Source of the DNA: an uncultured Eubacteriales bacterium
Lineage (GTDB): Bacteria > Bacillota > Clostridia > Oscillospirales > CAG-382
Direction of reading: 5' to 3'
DNA: 19,133 bases
Assembly: GCA_934444485.1 (NCBI GenBank)
Contig: CAKSCN010000027.1
Span: 1-19,133 of the forward strand
Position numbers and translations under genes: made by a program. Under the pieces are notes generated by a model, which saw only the letters and a list, made by a program, of their open reading frames with translations, was not told the origin of the DNA and searched no databases. Of this stretch, positions 6,103 through 14,429 are shown one piece after another (the stretch's first letter is position 1; the number at the start of each line of letters is the position of its first letter).

Positions 6103-9100
6103 ATGAAAACATTCAGAAAAGCGCTTGCGATACTGTTGTGTTTTGCGATGGCAGTAAGCGTAATGAGCTTCACCTCCCCCGTCGGAGCCGAGGAAACGTC
6201 GGCATTCAGCGATGTAAAGGGCAGTGAGTACTACGCAGAGAGTGCGGGTACACTTGCAAAGCTCGGCATACTCACAGGCTACAAGGACGGCACGTTCGGT
6301 GCTGAAAGATCCGTAACGAGAGCCGAAATGGCGGCTGTTATCTGCCGTATGATCGACAAGGAGAGCGAAGCGAAAAAGGCTGAGGGAACTACGGATTTTG
6401 ACGATGTCGCAAAGAATCACTGGGCGAGCGGCTACATAAACACAGCGTCCGCCGAGGGAATAATCAACGGTGACGGCAACGGTAAATTCCGTCCCGAAGA
6501 CGAGGTCAAGTACGAGGAAGCGGTTAAGATGGTAGTCTGCGCGCTCGGTCTCGGCGACGAGGTTGAGGCTGACGCAAAGGACTGGTCGAAGGGCTATCTT
6601 GCCGTTGCCGACGAAAAGAGCATTACCGATTCGCTCAAGGGTAAAAAAGGCGAAGCGGCGACACGTGCAGACATATCCGTCATGGTTTGCAACGCTCTTA
6701 TTTCCGAAATGAAGGCTCCCGAGGTATCGGTTGAACCGGGCGAGTACAAGACGATACAGACAGTAAAGCTCACCACAGAGACCGACGGCGCTGTTGTTTA
6801 CTACACGGTAGACGGCACCGATCCTCTCGAAAACGGCAAAAAGTACGACGATCCGATAAAGGTTCTCGAGACGCTCACCATCAAGGCTGTTGCCGTAAAG
6901 GGCGACGTACTTGCCAGCGATGTGACCGACGCAAAGTACACCATAGTCAAGGAAGCTCACACCGGCTCTGGTTCGTCGGGGACGAAGAAATATACAGTTT
7001 CTTTCGACCTCAACTATGACGGTGCGGAAAACGCTCCCAAGAGTCAGAGAGTCAAGAAAGGCAGTACGGCAACGGTGCCGGCAGAGCCGGAAAGAGACGG
7101 TTACACCTTCCTCGGCTGGTCTTCCTCCAAGGACGGAAACGATTTCTTTGACTTTGATAACACCATAACCGCCGCCACAACTCTCTATGCGGTTTGGGAA
7201 AGTGCGGGGGGAGACGGAACATATGTTGTAACTTTCGATGTAAAGTGCGACGATGCGGACAATACTCCGGCAAAGCAGACTGTAAAGAGCGGTGAATTTG
7301 CCGAAGCTCCGGAAAGCCCGGAAAGAAAAGGACACGTGTTCATGGGTTGGTATTCGGACGAAGAATACAAAACTATGTACAATTTTACAGGAACTCCCGT
7401 CACAGACAATATAACGTTAAACGCACTCTGGGTAAACACCGATGATAAAACCGACACTGACGGAGACGGTCTCACCGATTCTATAGAGGATTATTACGGA
7501 ACGGACAAGAATAATCCAGATACGGACGGCGACGGCTTGTCGGATTACGTTGAGGTTGCAGTTATAGGACTTGATCCTCTCAATAAAGATACTGACGGAA
7601 ACGGCATTGATGACGGTGACGAAGACAGTGACGGCGACGGCATAACAAACATTGAAGAAATCAAGCTCGGCACAGATCCTTCACTTGAAGACAGTGACGG
7701 CGACGGACTCAGCGACAAGGAAGAAATTGAGAAATACAAGACAGATCCTCTCAATGCAGATACTGACGGTGACGGCGTATCAGACGGCAAAGAGGTTGAA
7801 CTCGGAACAGATCCTCTCACAGCTCAGTCAACGTTTGAGATGAATGTGACGAGCGACGATATCCCCGAGAACGGTGCGGAACCTTCTCTGGATATTGAGC
7901 TTCCCGGCAAACAGGCAGAAAGTGTCGGCATTACAAGAGTTATCGATGACAATCTTCTCCCGAATAACATTCCCGGTGCAATGAGCGGTGCTTACGCATA
8001 TGAAGTAGACGGAACATTTGACAGTGCAACCGTAAGCTTCAAATTCAACAATACCGCATCATCCGGCAACGAGGGATCCGAACCTACAATATATAGTTTC
8101 GATGAAGAAACGCAGGAACTTGAACCTCTCGACACCGTGATAAACGGCAATGTTGCAAGCACCACCGTCAAAGAATTTTCAACATACATTCTTATCGACA
8201 GAAAGATATATGAAGAATCCTTCACATGGCAGGATGTTTGGAAGCAAGAGGAGGAGAAGTATACCGACGTTGAAATAGTACTCGTTATTGATGATTCGGG
8301 AAGCATGACTGTGAATGACAGTACCAATATAAGATTGAAGGTCGCACAGGATTTAATAAACGGATTGCCGGCAAACAGTAGAATAGGAATTGTTCGGTTT
8401 GAAAGTTGGACCACAAAACTGACAAATAAGCTCAGTGATTCAAAAAATACTGTAAATGGATTTCTCACTGCCGATTATTTCCATTCTAATGGTCTAACAT
8501 ATATGTATACCGCAATTAATGATACATTTTCTCTATTTGAATCAGAAGAAGACACAACGATGCGAATAATAGTCGTGCTTAGTGACGGAGACACATTTGA
8601 CACCGAAATGCATTCTTCTGTAGTGGATAAAGCAATAAACAAAGGTGTTCAGATATTCACCATTGGACTCGGAAGCAGCACGAATTATTTCACAAATTAC
8701 CTTAAACCTCTTGCCGAAAGCACGGGAGGAAAATTCTATCTTGCCGGAGAGGCTATAGATCTCGGACTCATATACAAAGATATCGGAGAAAAGATAGATA
8801 TAATCACCGATACCGACGGCGACGGAATTCCGGACTATTATGAGGACAACATGGTGCTATTCAACGGCATCAAAATCAAGCTCGACAAGAATAATCCCGA
8901 CACAGACGGAGACGGTGTCCCGGACGGAGAAGAAGTAAAGCTTACCTATGAGTACAACGAAGATAAAACAAAGGTAATCGTTACAGGAAAAATAATTTCC
9001 AATCCGACTCTCCCCGACAGCGACGGTGACGGAATTCCGGACGGAGAGGATAAACGTCCGCTCAAATGGGATGTTTCCGACAGAGATCTTGCAATGAGTT

Positions 9101-9768
9101 CTTCTATGGCTTATGTTGATATGCCGATAGGACTTATGCTCAAAGACGTGCCGTCCGATGTAAAAGCAAAGATTGACGGGGAATTCTCCGATGTTGCCGA
9201 TCTTGACGAAATAGGAAGATGGAAGGTCGTCGGCACATATCAAAACGAGGCTACCGGAATGCAGGCGATTGCTTTCAGAATTGATTCCAACGTTATTATC
9301 GCATACAGAGGAACAAATGAGCTTGTTGACTGGATTACAAACGGATCGGCTTATTTACTCGGTATAAGCACACAGGGTGCCGAAGCCAAAGCTTTCGTAA
9401 ACAGTATTATGAATTACAACTCTTACAATGATTTGTATATCACGGGTCATTCACTCGGCGGTTATCTTGCATATAAGGGTGCAGCTGCCGGAATATTCAA
9501 GAACAAGAATGATGTGGACGGCGTAGTAACATTCAATGGTCTCGGACTCACATTCGGTCTCAATATTGTAGGAAATCTTGTTGATGAAATTCTCCTTCTC
9601 AAGAAAGATGATGTTATAAGAAATTACAGCGTAAACGGAGACCCCGTATCACAAGGATTTATCGGGTACACCACCAAGCATTACGGAGAAACAATCACAT
9701 TCGACAAGAGTTCAAAGGCACGTGACGAACACGCAATGTATACATTCCTCGATAATCTTGTAAGATAA
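6103..9768 (+). CDS. SLH-anchored surface protein with calcium repeats, VWA domain and C-terminal lipase-like hydrolase
   Basis: 1221 residues. Signal peptide 1-29 (VGA before EE). SLH domains at about 34-85 and 97-150, with a degenerate third to about 203, bind cell-wall polymer. A chitobiase C-terminal-like domain spans about 206-285 and two InlB-type repeats (GYTFLGW, GHVFMGW) about 296-368 and 373-445. Six thrombospondin-type-3 units (D-T/S-D-G-D-G) lie at 450-575. A VWA domain at about 722-900 has a complete MIDAS: Asp730, Ser732, Ser734, Thr799 and Asp828. Three more calcium units lie at 902-986. The C-terminus resembles class 3 lipases/DUF2974: AYRGTNELVDW, GHSLGG with Ser1117, and probable triad partners Asp1180 and His1210. 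Inferred role: a wall-bound adhesin carrying an esterase or lipase; the substrate is unknown. GC falls from about 53% (6301-6480) to 33% (8401-8580). Confidence 0.92.
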   Translation: MKTFRKALAILLCFAMAVSVMSFTSPVGAEETSAFSDVKGSEYYAESAGTLAKLGILTGYKDGTFGAERSVTRAEMAAVICRMIDKESEAKKAEGTTDFDDVAKNHWASGYINTASAEGIINGDGNGKFRPEDEVKYEEAVKMVVCALGLGDEVEADAKDWSKGYLAVADEKSITDSLKGKKGEAATRADISVMVCNALISEMKAPEVSVEPGEYKTIQTVKLTTETDGAVVYYTVDGTDPLENGKKYDDPIKVLETLTIKAVAVKGDVLASDVTDAKYTIVKEAHTGSGSSGTKKYTVSFDLNYDGAENAPKSQRVKKGSTATVPAEPERDGYTFLGWSSSKDGNDFFDFDNTITAATTLYAVWESAGGDGTYVVTFDVKCDDADNTPAKQTVKSGEFAEAPESPERKGHVFMGWYSDEEYKTMYNFTGTPVTDNITLNALWVNTDDKTDTDGDGLTDSIEDYYGTDKNNPDTDGDGLSDYVEVAVIGLDPLNKDTDGNGIDDGDEDSDGDGITNIEEIKLGTDPSLEDSDGDGLSDKEEIEKYKTDPLNADTDGDGVSDGKEVELGTDPLTAQSTFEMNVTSDDIPENGAEPSLDIELPGKQAESVGITRVIDDNLLPNNIPGAMSGAYAYEVDGTFDSATVSFKFNNTASSGNEGSEPTIYSFDEETQELEPLDTVINGNVASTTVKEFSTYILIDRKIYEESFTWQDVWKQEEEKYTDVEIVLVIDDSGSMTVNDSTNIRLKVAQDLINGLPANSRIGIVRFESWTTKLTNKLSDSKNTVNGFLTADYFHSNGLTYMYTAINDTFSLFESEEDTTMRIIVVLSDGDTFDTEMHSSVVDKAINKGVQIFTIGLGSSTNYFTNYLKPLAESTGGKFYLAGEAIDLGLIYKDIGEKIDIITDTDGDGIPDYYEDNMVLFNGIKIKLDKNNPDTDGDGVPDGEEVKLTYEYNEDKTKVIVTGKIISNPTLPDSDGDGIPDGEDKRPLKWDVSDRDLAMSSSMAYVDMPIGLMLKDVPSDVKAKIDGEFSDVADLDEIGRWKVVGTYQNEATGMQAIAFRIDSNVIIAYRGTNELVDWITNGSAYLLGISTQGAEAKAFVNSIMNYNSYNDLYITGHSLGGYLAYKGAAAGIFKNKNDVDGVVTFNGLGLTFGLNIVGNLVDEILLLKKDDVIRNYSVNGDPVSQGFIGYTTKHYGETITFDKSSKARDEHAMYTFLDNLVR

Positions 9769-9780
9769 TCACCAACACAA

Positions 9781-9808
9781 AAGGACGCCTTCGGGCGTCC
9801 TAATTTAT
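9781..9808. terminator. terminator between convergent genes
   Basis: AGGACGCC (9782-9789), a TTCG tetraloop and GGCGTCCT (9794-9801) form a perfect 8-bp stem, followed by AATTTATTATT. On the minus strand the stem is followed by TTTGTGTTGG, so it may also serve the opposing flavoprotein gene. Confidence 0.8.
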
Positions 9809-9840
9809 TATTGAAGCACAGTACGGAGCACCGCAGAGCA

Positions 9841-11778
9841 TCACTCCAGCTCTTTCGGCGTGGGGTACTTATGCGGAAGGCCGAGGCAGGCGATGCCTTT
9901 CTTGAACTTGTCGAGTTTGTCGGGACTGTCGCAGCGGTACGGGTGAAAGCGAAGCCAGCCGAGATCCTTGAAGTGATATGCTTCTTCGTCGCCGATGCCG
10001 CCGTCAAACGGCTGATACATTTCTATTCCCTCGTCAAGCTTCTCCTTGAGCTCATAAAGGTGTGCAGTGTAGACTTCACGGGGCGTACAGCCGTGTCTCT
10101 TGCACACGCCTGCGGCAATTCCGACTACCTCGCCAAGCTCGCCAAGGGTACGCATTACACGGATTGCCGAGAATGCAACGTGAGTTGTGCTGACTATTCT
10201 GCCGCCGAGAAAGAGGTTCGGCACGTCCTTTGAGTAAAGACAGCGGTACGGAACGGGATATGGCGTGACAATGCCTCTGTGGTATGCGAACGAACGGAAC
10301 GCCTCACCGAACTTCGCTTCATTCGTCGGTTCGGGAAAGTGCATATCGATGCTCCAGGTTATGCACGCCGTGCCGTCGTCGTGGGGTATGTGTTCCTCAA
10401 GATCCTGCTGACGAAGCACAATGTCTCCCTTTACACGGCAGCTCTCACGCTTGCCGCCGAACGGAGATACCCATTTGAGAGCAAGGTTTTCGTACTTTTC
10501 ACGATTCTGTGATGTGTTCTTCTGAAACGACCAGTTCAAGTATATTGCACGCAAACCGTAATCCCTTATGTACTCCGACTCGTTCACCATATCACGGCGG
10601 AAGCCCGTCTCCTGCTCCCAGTCGCCCGAGGTGCAGTTGAGGCACGACTCCTCGTCTATTCCGAGTCCCCAGTCGATGTCAGGAAAAGCGCTCTTTTCGC
10701 CGACGTCTTCGGAATACCAGCGTATCGAGTGACCCATTACAATCCTCTGCGGCTCTTTTGGAGCAAGGCTTTCTTCGTATTCGCTCTCCGCCTCACGTCC
10801 GTACATCGTCTCAGCCCCGGCAAGCCTTGCGACCGTTGCGTCTCCGGAACAGTCGGAAAACATTGCCGCACGGTATTCGGTCTTTTCGCCCGTGCGTATA
10901 TTTGTCGTGATAACCGACGCAACACTTCCGTCCGACATAGTTATATCCGTTACCCTCTCACCGAGAGCGAGGTGGCGGTAGCTTGCGCACTCAAAGAAAA
11001 GATTCTTCTTGCGTCCGTCCTCGTAAAAGCTTGCGTCGTAAGTGTGCGGATAACCGGAAATAGAACCGACCGAACCGACCACGTTGCCGATGCTTTTGTA
11101 CGGAGGAAGATTTATCATGCCGCCCATGCACACACGAATTTCGGAGCTGTTACAGCCGCCTAAAACCTCACGGTCGTTTATGAGAAGAGTCTTTACGCCG
11201 CTTCTTATCGCCGCATAAGCCGTGCATATTCCGGCAATACCTCCCCCGACAACGATAAGGTCGTATTCCTCACTGCACTTTTTTACTTCTTTCCAACCGA
11301 GTCTCTTGCGGAGTGCTTCGGTCTCTGCTTTGGTTTGCGGTGCCGGCGTTCCCTTTGGTGCTATGTACACTGCGTCGCATCTGCCGTTAAAGCCTGTGAG
11401 GTCACGAAGAGCAAGCGAATGTGTGCCTTTACAAAGCCTGAGATCTCCTGCCTTCTGCCACGCCCATTCTGCTCCGTTCGTGCCGAGTACGGCGTCAAGC
11501 TCTGTTCCGTCGACAACCGCTTTAAACTTTCCGGCGGAATCCTTTACACCCCACACGGCAGTCCAGTCACGTGTGAGAGCATATACCGAATATTCGCCGT
11601 CAGCCGACTCAAAATCCGTAACGGCATCGCCGACGGAAATACCCATTCCGTGCGCCATAATATACGCCGACCCGATATTTTCCATGGATTGGCTGTCAAT
11701 CACCCATCCGCCGAGGTTTTTAAAGCTCTCAGCTTCAATGAATATTTCACCGTTTGAGATACTTGTACAGTTACTCAT
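9841..11778 (-). CDS. FAD-dependent oxidoreductase with N-terminal carbohydrate-binding-like domain
   Basis: 645 residues, no signal peptide, so cytoplasmic. Residues 1-145 form a beta-rich domain (IEAESFKNLGGWVID, EYSVYALTRDWTAVW, LRDLTGFNGRCDA) of the type fused to FAD_oxidored proteins in many carbohydrate-degrading bacteria. The Rossmann FAD site follows: YDLIVVGGGIAG with the glycine motif at 178-183, then LGGCNSSEIR. SDCSGDATVARLAGAE and LFLGGRIVSTTHVAFSAIRVM are further family motifs. The likely role is oxidation or reduction of a sugar-derived or related compound; the substrate is unknown. The ATG at 11778 is preferred over an in-frame codon at 11820 because AAGGAAA lies just upstream and it falls 1 nt after the stop of the regulator gene (TGA-A-ATG), indicating translational coupling. 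Confidence 0.88.
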   Translation of the reverse strand: MSNCTSISNGEIFIEAESFKNLGGWVIDSQSMENIGSAYIMAHGMGISVGDAVTDFESADGEYSVYALTRDWTAVWGVKDSAGKFKAVVDGTELDAVLGTNGAEWAWQKAGDLRLCKGTHSLALRDLTGFNGRCDAVYIAPKGTPAPQTKAETEALRKRLGWKEVKKCSEEYDLIVVGGGIAGICTAYAAIRSGVKTLLINDREVLGGCNSSEIRVCMGGMINLPPYKSIGNVVGSVGSISGYPHTYDASFYEDGRKKNLFFECASYRHLALGERVTDITMSDGSVASVITTNIRTGEKTEYRAAMFSDCSGDATVARLAGAETMYGREAESEYEESLAPKEPQRIVMGHSIRWYSEDVGEKSAFPDIDWGLGIDEESCLNCTSGDWEQETGFRRDMVNESEYIRDYGLRAIYLNWSFQKNTSQNREKYENLALKWVSPFGGKRESCRVKGDIVLRQQDLEEHIPHDDGTACITWSIDMHFPEPTNEAKFGEAFRSFAYHRGIVTPYPVPYRCLYSKDVPNLFLGGRIVSTTHVAFSAIRVMRTLGELGEVVGIAAGVCKRHGCTPREVYTAHLYELKEKLDEGIEMYQPFDGGIGDEEAYHFKDLGWLRFHPYRCDSPDKLDKFKKGIACLGLPHKYPTPKELE

Positions 11779-11779
11779 T

Positions 11780-12595
11780 TCAGTTTCCTTTCTTAATGGG
11801 AATATGTATCTCCCATTCAAATCCGTCCTCGCTCATGTCAGACGGAAAAACTTCAATATTCGGCACATCTGTGCGCTTTTCATACGAAACCGACGGAAGC
11901 CAGTAGTCGTTTATGTTTCTGTAAAAACAATTGACGTATGAGTCGTCGGTGGAATTGAGACGGAATATTGCCCATGTGCTTTTCGGGATAACAACCGTGT
12001 CGCCAACCGTGCATTCGGGTGAGCCTATGTGACAGCGCACATAACCGTCGCCGTTTTCGTACACGGCATAGAGTCTTTCGCTTTGCGATACGGCATTCTC
12101 GGCAATATCCGAGGCGTAGAAGCCGTCCCACACTCCCTCACAGCACTCCGTGTCGTCGATTTCCGACACCGCCGAATAACCCGTAACCTCAAACTGCGGC
12201 TTTTCGGATATCGTAACGGTAAGGTCGAAGCCTCCGCCGACGGTTATCTCCGTATTCAGTCTCGTGAGCGTCTTGAAGCTTGCGGCTCCGTTTACCGCCT
12301 CCGTCGGCGATATGCCGTGAAACTCACGAAACGCTCTTGAAAATGAGGACGGTGAGTCGTAACCGTACGTTACGGCAAGCTCGGTAATACTTCTTTTTCC
12401 GTCACGAAGCTCCTCGGCGGCAATTGAGAGCCTGCGCTTCCTTATGTACTCGCCTATCGGTATCTTCGCAAGGAACGAGAAAATGCGCCGAAGCTCATAA
12501 TTTGAAAGATTTGCCTTTCTCGCAAGCTCATCGATATCAATTTCACCGTCAAGTCCGTTCTCTATGTCGGCGATAATATCCTTGAAATCGTACAT
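11780..12595 (-). CDS. AraC-family regulator with C-terminal GyrI-like effector domain
   Basis: 271 residues. The AraC DNA-binding domain is at the N-terminus (about 1-105): DIDELARKANLSNYELRRIF is the first helix-turn-helix and ITELAVTYGYDSPSSFSRAF the second. The rest (about 115-270) matches the GyrI-like/AraC_E_bind small-molecule domain, starting at DLTVTISEKPQFEVTGYSA and ending in EWEIHIPIKK. This is the architecture of Rob- or BltR-like regulators that sense small ligands. The gene starts 9 nt after the SDR stop, with AAGGTGA as ribosome binding site overlapping that stop, and ends 1 nt before the flavoprotein start. It probably controls its own operon. Confidence 0.9.
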   Translation of the reverse strand: MYDFKDIIADIENGLDGEIDIDELARKANLSNYELRRIFSFLAKIPIGEYIRKRRLSIAAEELRDGKRSITELAVTYGYDSPSSFSRAFREFHGISPTEAVNGAASFKTLTRLNTEITVGGGFDLTVTISEKPQFEVTGYSAVSEIDDTECCEGVWDGFYASDIAENAVSQSERLYAVYENGDGYVRCHIGSPECTVGDTVVIPKSTWAIFRLNSTDDSYVNCFYRNINDYWLPSVSYEKRTDVPNIEVFPSDMSEDGFEWEIHIPIKKGN

Positions 12596-12604
12596 GACGT
12601 CACC

Positions 12605-13309
12605 TTAAAGCGGCTGTACGTCCTGAGACGTGCCCCACACTGTCATTTCCTCGACGACCACTCCGCTCGGCTGATTTGCGGCGTAAAATATCGCATTTGC
12701 AATGTCTTCTGCGGTAAGCGTCTGATTCTCTTCACCGATGCCGGCGCCTGACTGAAATCCCGTGCTTGCCGCCGCAGGAATAATGCAGGTCGCCTTTGCG
12801 CCGTAGGGACGAAGCTCGACGTAGAGTCCCTTTGTGAAGTTGAGTACGCCGGCCTTAGCGGCGGCATATACCGACCAACCGCCCCAGCAGTGGCGTGCGC
12901 AGACGGAGGAAATATTGATTATAATGCCGTCATGCTGCTCTTTCATGAGCGCTCCGAAGAGCTTTGAGCCGTACATAACGCTTGTGAGGTTGAGTGCGAC
13001 CGCTTTTTCGATGTCCTCGGGAGTCTGTTCGGAAACGTCCGCAATTCGCACTCCGCCGCCGGCATTGTTTACGAGAACGTCAATCTTTCCGAACTTTACA
13101 GTTACCTCGGAGAAGAATTTTTCCCACTCGGCGTAGCTTGTAACGTCAAGCTTATAACCGGCGTCAAAGCCGTTTTCCTCGGTGACTTTGCGCACCTTTT
13201 CGGCGTTTCTCGAGGCAATTATAACCGTATCTCCGTTTTCCTTGAATTTCTTTGCCGCAGCAAGACCGTAGCCGCTTGTGGCACCTGTAATTACAACTGT
13301 TTTACTCAT
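12605..13309 (-). CDS. SDR-family NAD(P)-dependent oxidoreductase
   Basis: 234 residues, a classical short-chain dehydrogenase. The cofactor loop TGATSGYG is at 8-15, NNAG at 81-84, the catalytic Ser in NISS at about 134-135, and Tyr148-x3-Lys152 in the YAAAK motif. The Ser-Tyr-Lys set is complete, so it should be active in oxidising an alcohol or reducing a ketone. A GGAGG ribosome binding site lies 7 nt upstream of the ATG and an extended -10 promoter about 45 bp upstream. It is the first gene of the SDR-regulator-flavoprotein operon, so the SDR and flavoprotein may act in sequence on the same molecule. The substrate is not predictable. Confidence 0.92.
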   Translation of the reverse strand: MSKTVVITGATSGYGLAAAKKFKENGDTVIIASRNAEKVRKVTEENGFDAGYKLDVTSYAEWEKFFSEVTVKFGKIDVLVNNAGGGVRIADVSEQTPEDIEKAVALNLTSVMYGSKLFGALMKEQHDGIIINISSVCARHCWGGWSVYAAAKAGVLNFTKGLYVELRPYGAKATCIIPAAASTGFQSGAGIGEENQTLTAEDIANAIFYAANQPSGVVVEEMTVWGTSQDVQPL

Positions 13310-13350
13310 GATAAACCTCCGTATTTGTCTTTTAATATAGTCTCAAGGAC

Positions 13351-13359
13351 AGTATACCA
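13351..13359 (-). promoter_or_regulatory. extended -10 promoter for the SDR operon
   Basis: On the minus strand TGG-TATACT (TGn plus -10). No convincing -35 is present at the 17-bp position, consistent with an extended -10 type or an activator-dependent promoter. Confidence 0.5.
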
Positions 13360-13421
13360 CAATCGGTGAAAACTTTCATTACATTTCTTGTACTTTTGTG
13401 TTGCGACGCGTAAAAATTTTC

Positions 13422-13450
13422 TTGACATATCGTCCGCTCTGCTTTATAAT
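13422..13450 (+). promoter_or_regulatory. consensus sigma-A promoter for the pseudouridine synthase
   Basis: Perfect TTGACA (13422-13427), a 17-bp spacer and perfect TATAAT (13445-13450). It is the best promoter in the window and lies inside the longer reading frame that begins at 13388, which fixes the start at 13484. Confidence 0.9.
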
Positions 13451-13483
13451 ATTAGCATCATAAGTCAAAGACAGGAAACGAAA

Positions 13484-14374
13484 ATGGAAAAGGTAATCAA
13501 TGTAACCGTAGGCGGCGAGATGAGCGGCAGACGTATAAAGGACCTGCTGACGTACAAACTCGGACTCTCGGGCAACAACATAAAGAAGTTGAAATTTCAC
13601 GGAAAAATACTGAAAAACGGAGAAAACGCCACCGTACGTGACGGGCTTTCGGTCGGCGACAGGATAATGCTTATGTTCCCCGACGAACGCTCGGAGAGTA
13701 TCGTTCCGTCCGACATACCGATAGAGGTTATTTACGAGGACGACGACGTACTTGCCGTAAACAAGCCCTCCGCAATGCCGACTCATCCGAGTGCCGGTCA
13801 CCATGACGACACACTCGCAAACGCAGTTATGCACAGGTACGGCGGAAGCTTTGTCTTTCGTCCGATAACGAGGCTCGACGGCGACACGACGGGGACGGTA
13901 CTCATAGCGAAGAATGCCGCAAGCGGAAGCAGACTCTGCGCAGACATCGCCGCAGGTAAGCTGCACAAAAGCTACGTCGCCCTTTGCGTCGGAGTGCCGA
14001 AAGAAAAATCGGGGACAATCGACGCACCTATAGGTCGTGCCGACGGCAGTATAATCAAGCACACAATACGCGCGGACGGAGCGGAGGCGGTGACGAAGTA
14101 CGAGGTTATATCGCAATCGCAAAGCGGTGCATATTCGCTCATAAGAGCATACCCCATAACAGGCAGAACGCACCAGATAAGAATACATCTTGCAAGCATC
14201 GGCTGTCCGATATACGGCGATTTTCTTTACGGAGAGGAAATGCCGGGAGTGCGGACTCTCCTTCACTGCGAGTCGGTCACCTTTCCCCACCCGTCCGACG
14301 GACACACGGTAAAGGTCACGTCCGAGATACCGCCCGATATGCGTAAAATGACCGTAAAGCTTAACCTTGCATGA
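13484..14374 (+). CDS. RluA-family RNA pseudouridine synthase
   Basis: 296 residues. An S4-like RNA-binding domain occupies about 1-68 (GRRIKDLLTYKLGLSGNNIKKLKFHGKI pattern). The catalytic domain follows, with IYEDDDVLAVNKPSAMPTHP at 83-102, the catalytic Asp132 in TRLDGDTTG and TGRTHQIRIHLASIGCPIYGD near 225-245. It converts specific uridines in rRNA or tRNA to pseudouridine; the target cannot be assigned. The residue before RLD is Thr rather than the common His, a variation seen in this family. AGGAAA precedes the ATG at 13484. The gene is divergent from the SDR operon and looks like unrelated housekeeping. Confidence 0.95.
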   Translation: MEKVINVTVGGEMSGRRIKDLLTYKLGLSGNNIKKLKFHGKILKNGENATVRDGLSVGDRIMLMFPDERSESIVPSDIPIEVIYEDDDVLAVNKPSAMPTHPSAGHHDDTLANAVMHRYGGSFVFRPITRLDGDTTGTVLIAKNAASGSRLCADIAAGKLHKSYVALCVGVPKEKSGTIDAPIGRADGSIIKHTIRADGAEAVTKYEVISQSQSGAYSLIRAYPITGRTHQIRIHLASIGCPIYGDFLYGEEMPGVRTLLHCESVTFPHPSDGHTVKVTSEIPPDMRKMTVKLNLA

Positions 14375-14379
14375 CAAAT

Positions 14380-14422
14380 GGCGGACCGTGTACTCAGCGG
14401 TCCGCCGCAGTTCTTTTATTAT
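14380..14422 (+). terminator. rho-independent terminator after the pseudouridine synthase
   Basis: GGCGGACCG (14380-14388) pairs perfectly with CGGTCCGCC (14398-14406) across a 9-nt loop, followed by GCAGTTCTTTTATTATATT. The T-run is on the plus side, so it mainly serves the rluA-type gene; the convergent flavoprotein gene ends just beyond. Confidence 0.85.
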
Positions 14423-14429
14423 ATTACTG

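Noticed and set aside
5903..6106. 67-codon reading frame upstream of the surface-protein gene
   Set aside because: No ribosome binding site, passes through the leader hairpins, and its composition is not protein-like.
6070..7335. 421-codon reading frame on the minus strand opposite the SLH region
   Set aside because: It mirrors a well-supported coding strand, is Arg/Cys/Tyr-rich low-plausibility protein, and has no start signals.
11779..11820. Longer start of the 645-residue flavoprotein
   Set aside because: It would overlap the regulator gene by about 40 nt without its own ribosome binding site.
13388..13483. N-terminal extension of the pseudouridine synthase to 13388
   Set aside because: It contains the consensus promoter at 13422-13450, so it would not be transcribed from it; AGGAAA precedes the ATG at 13484.
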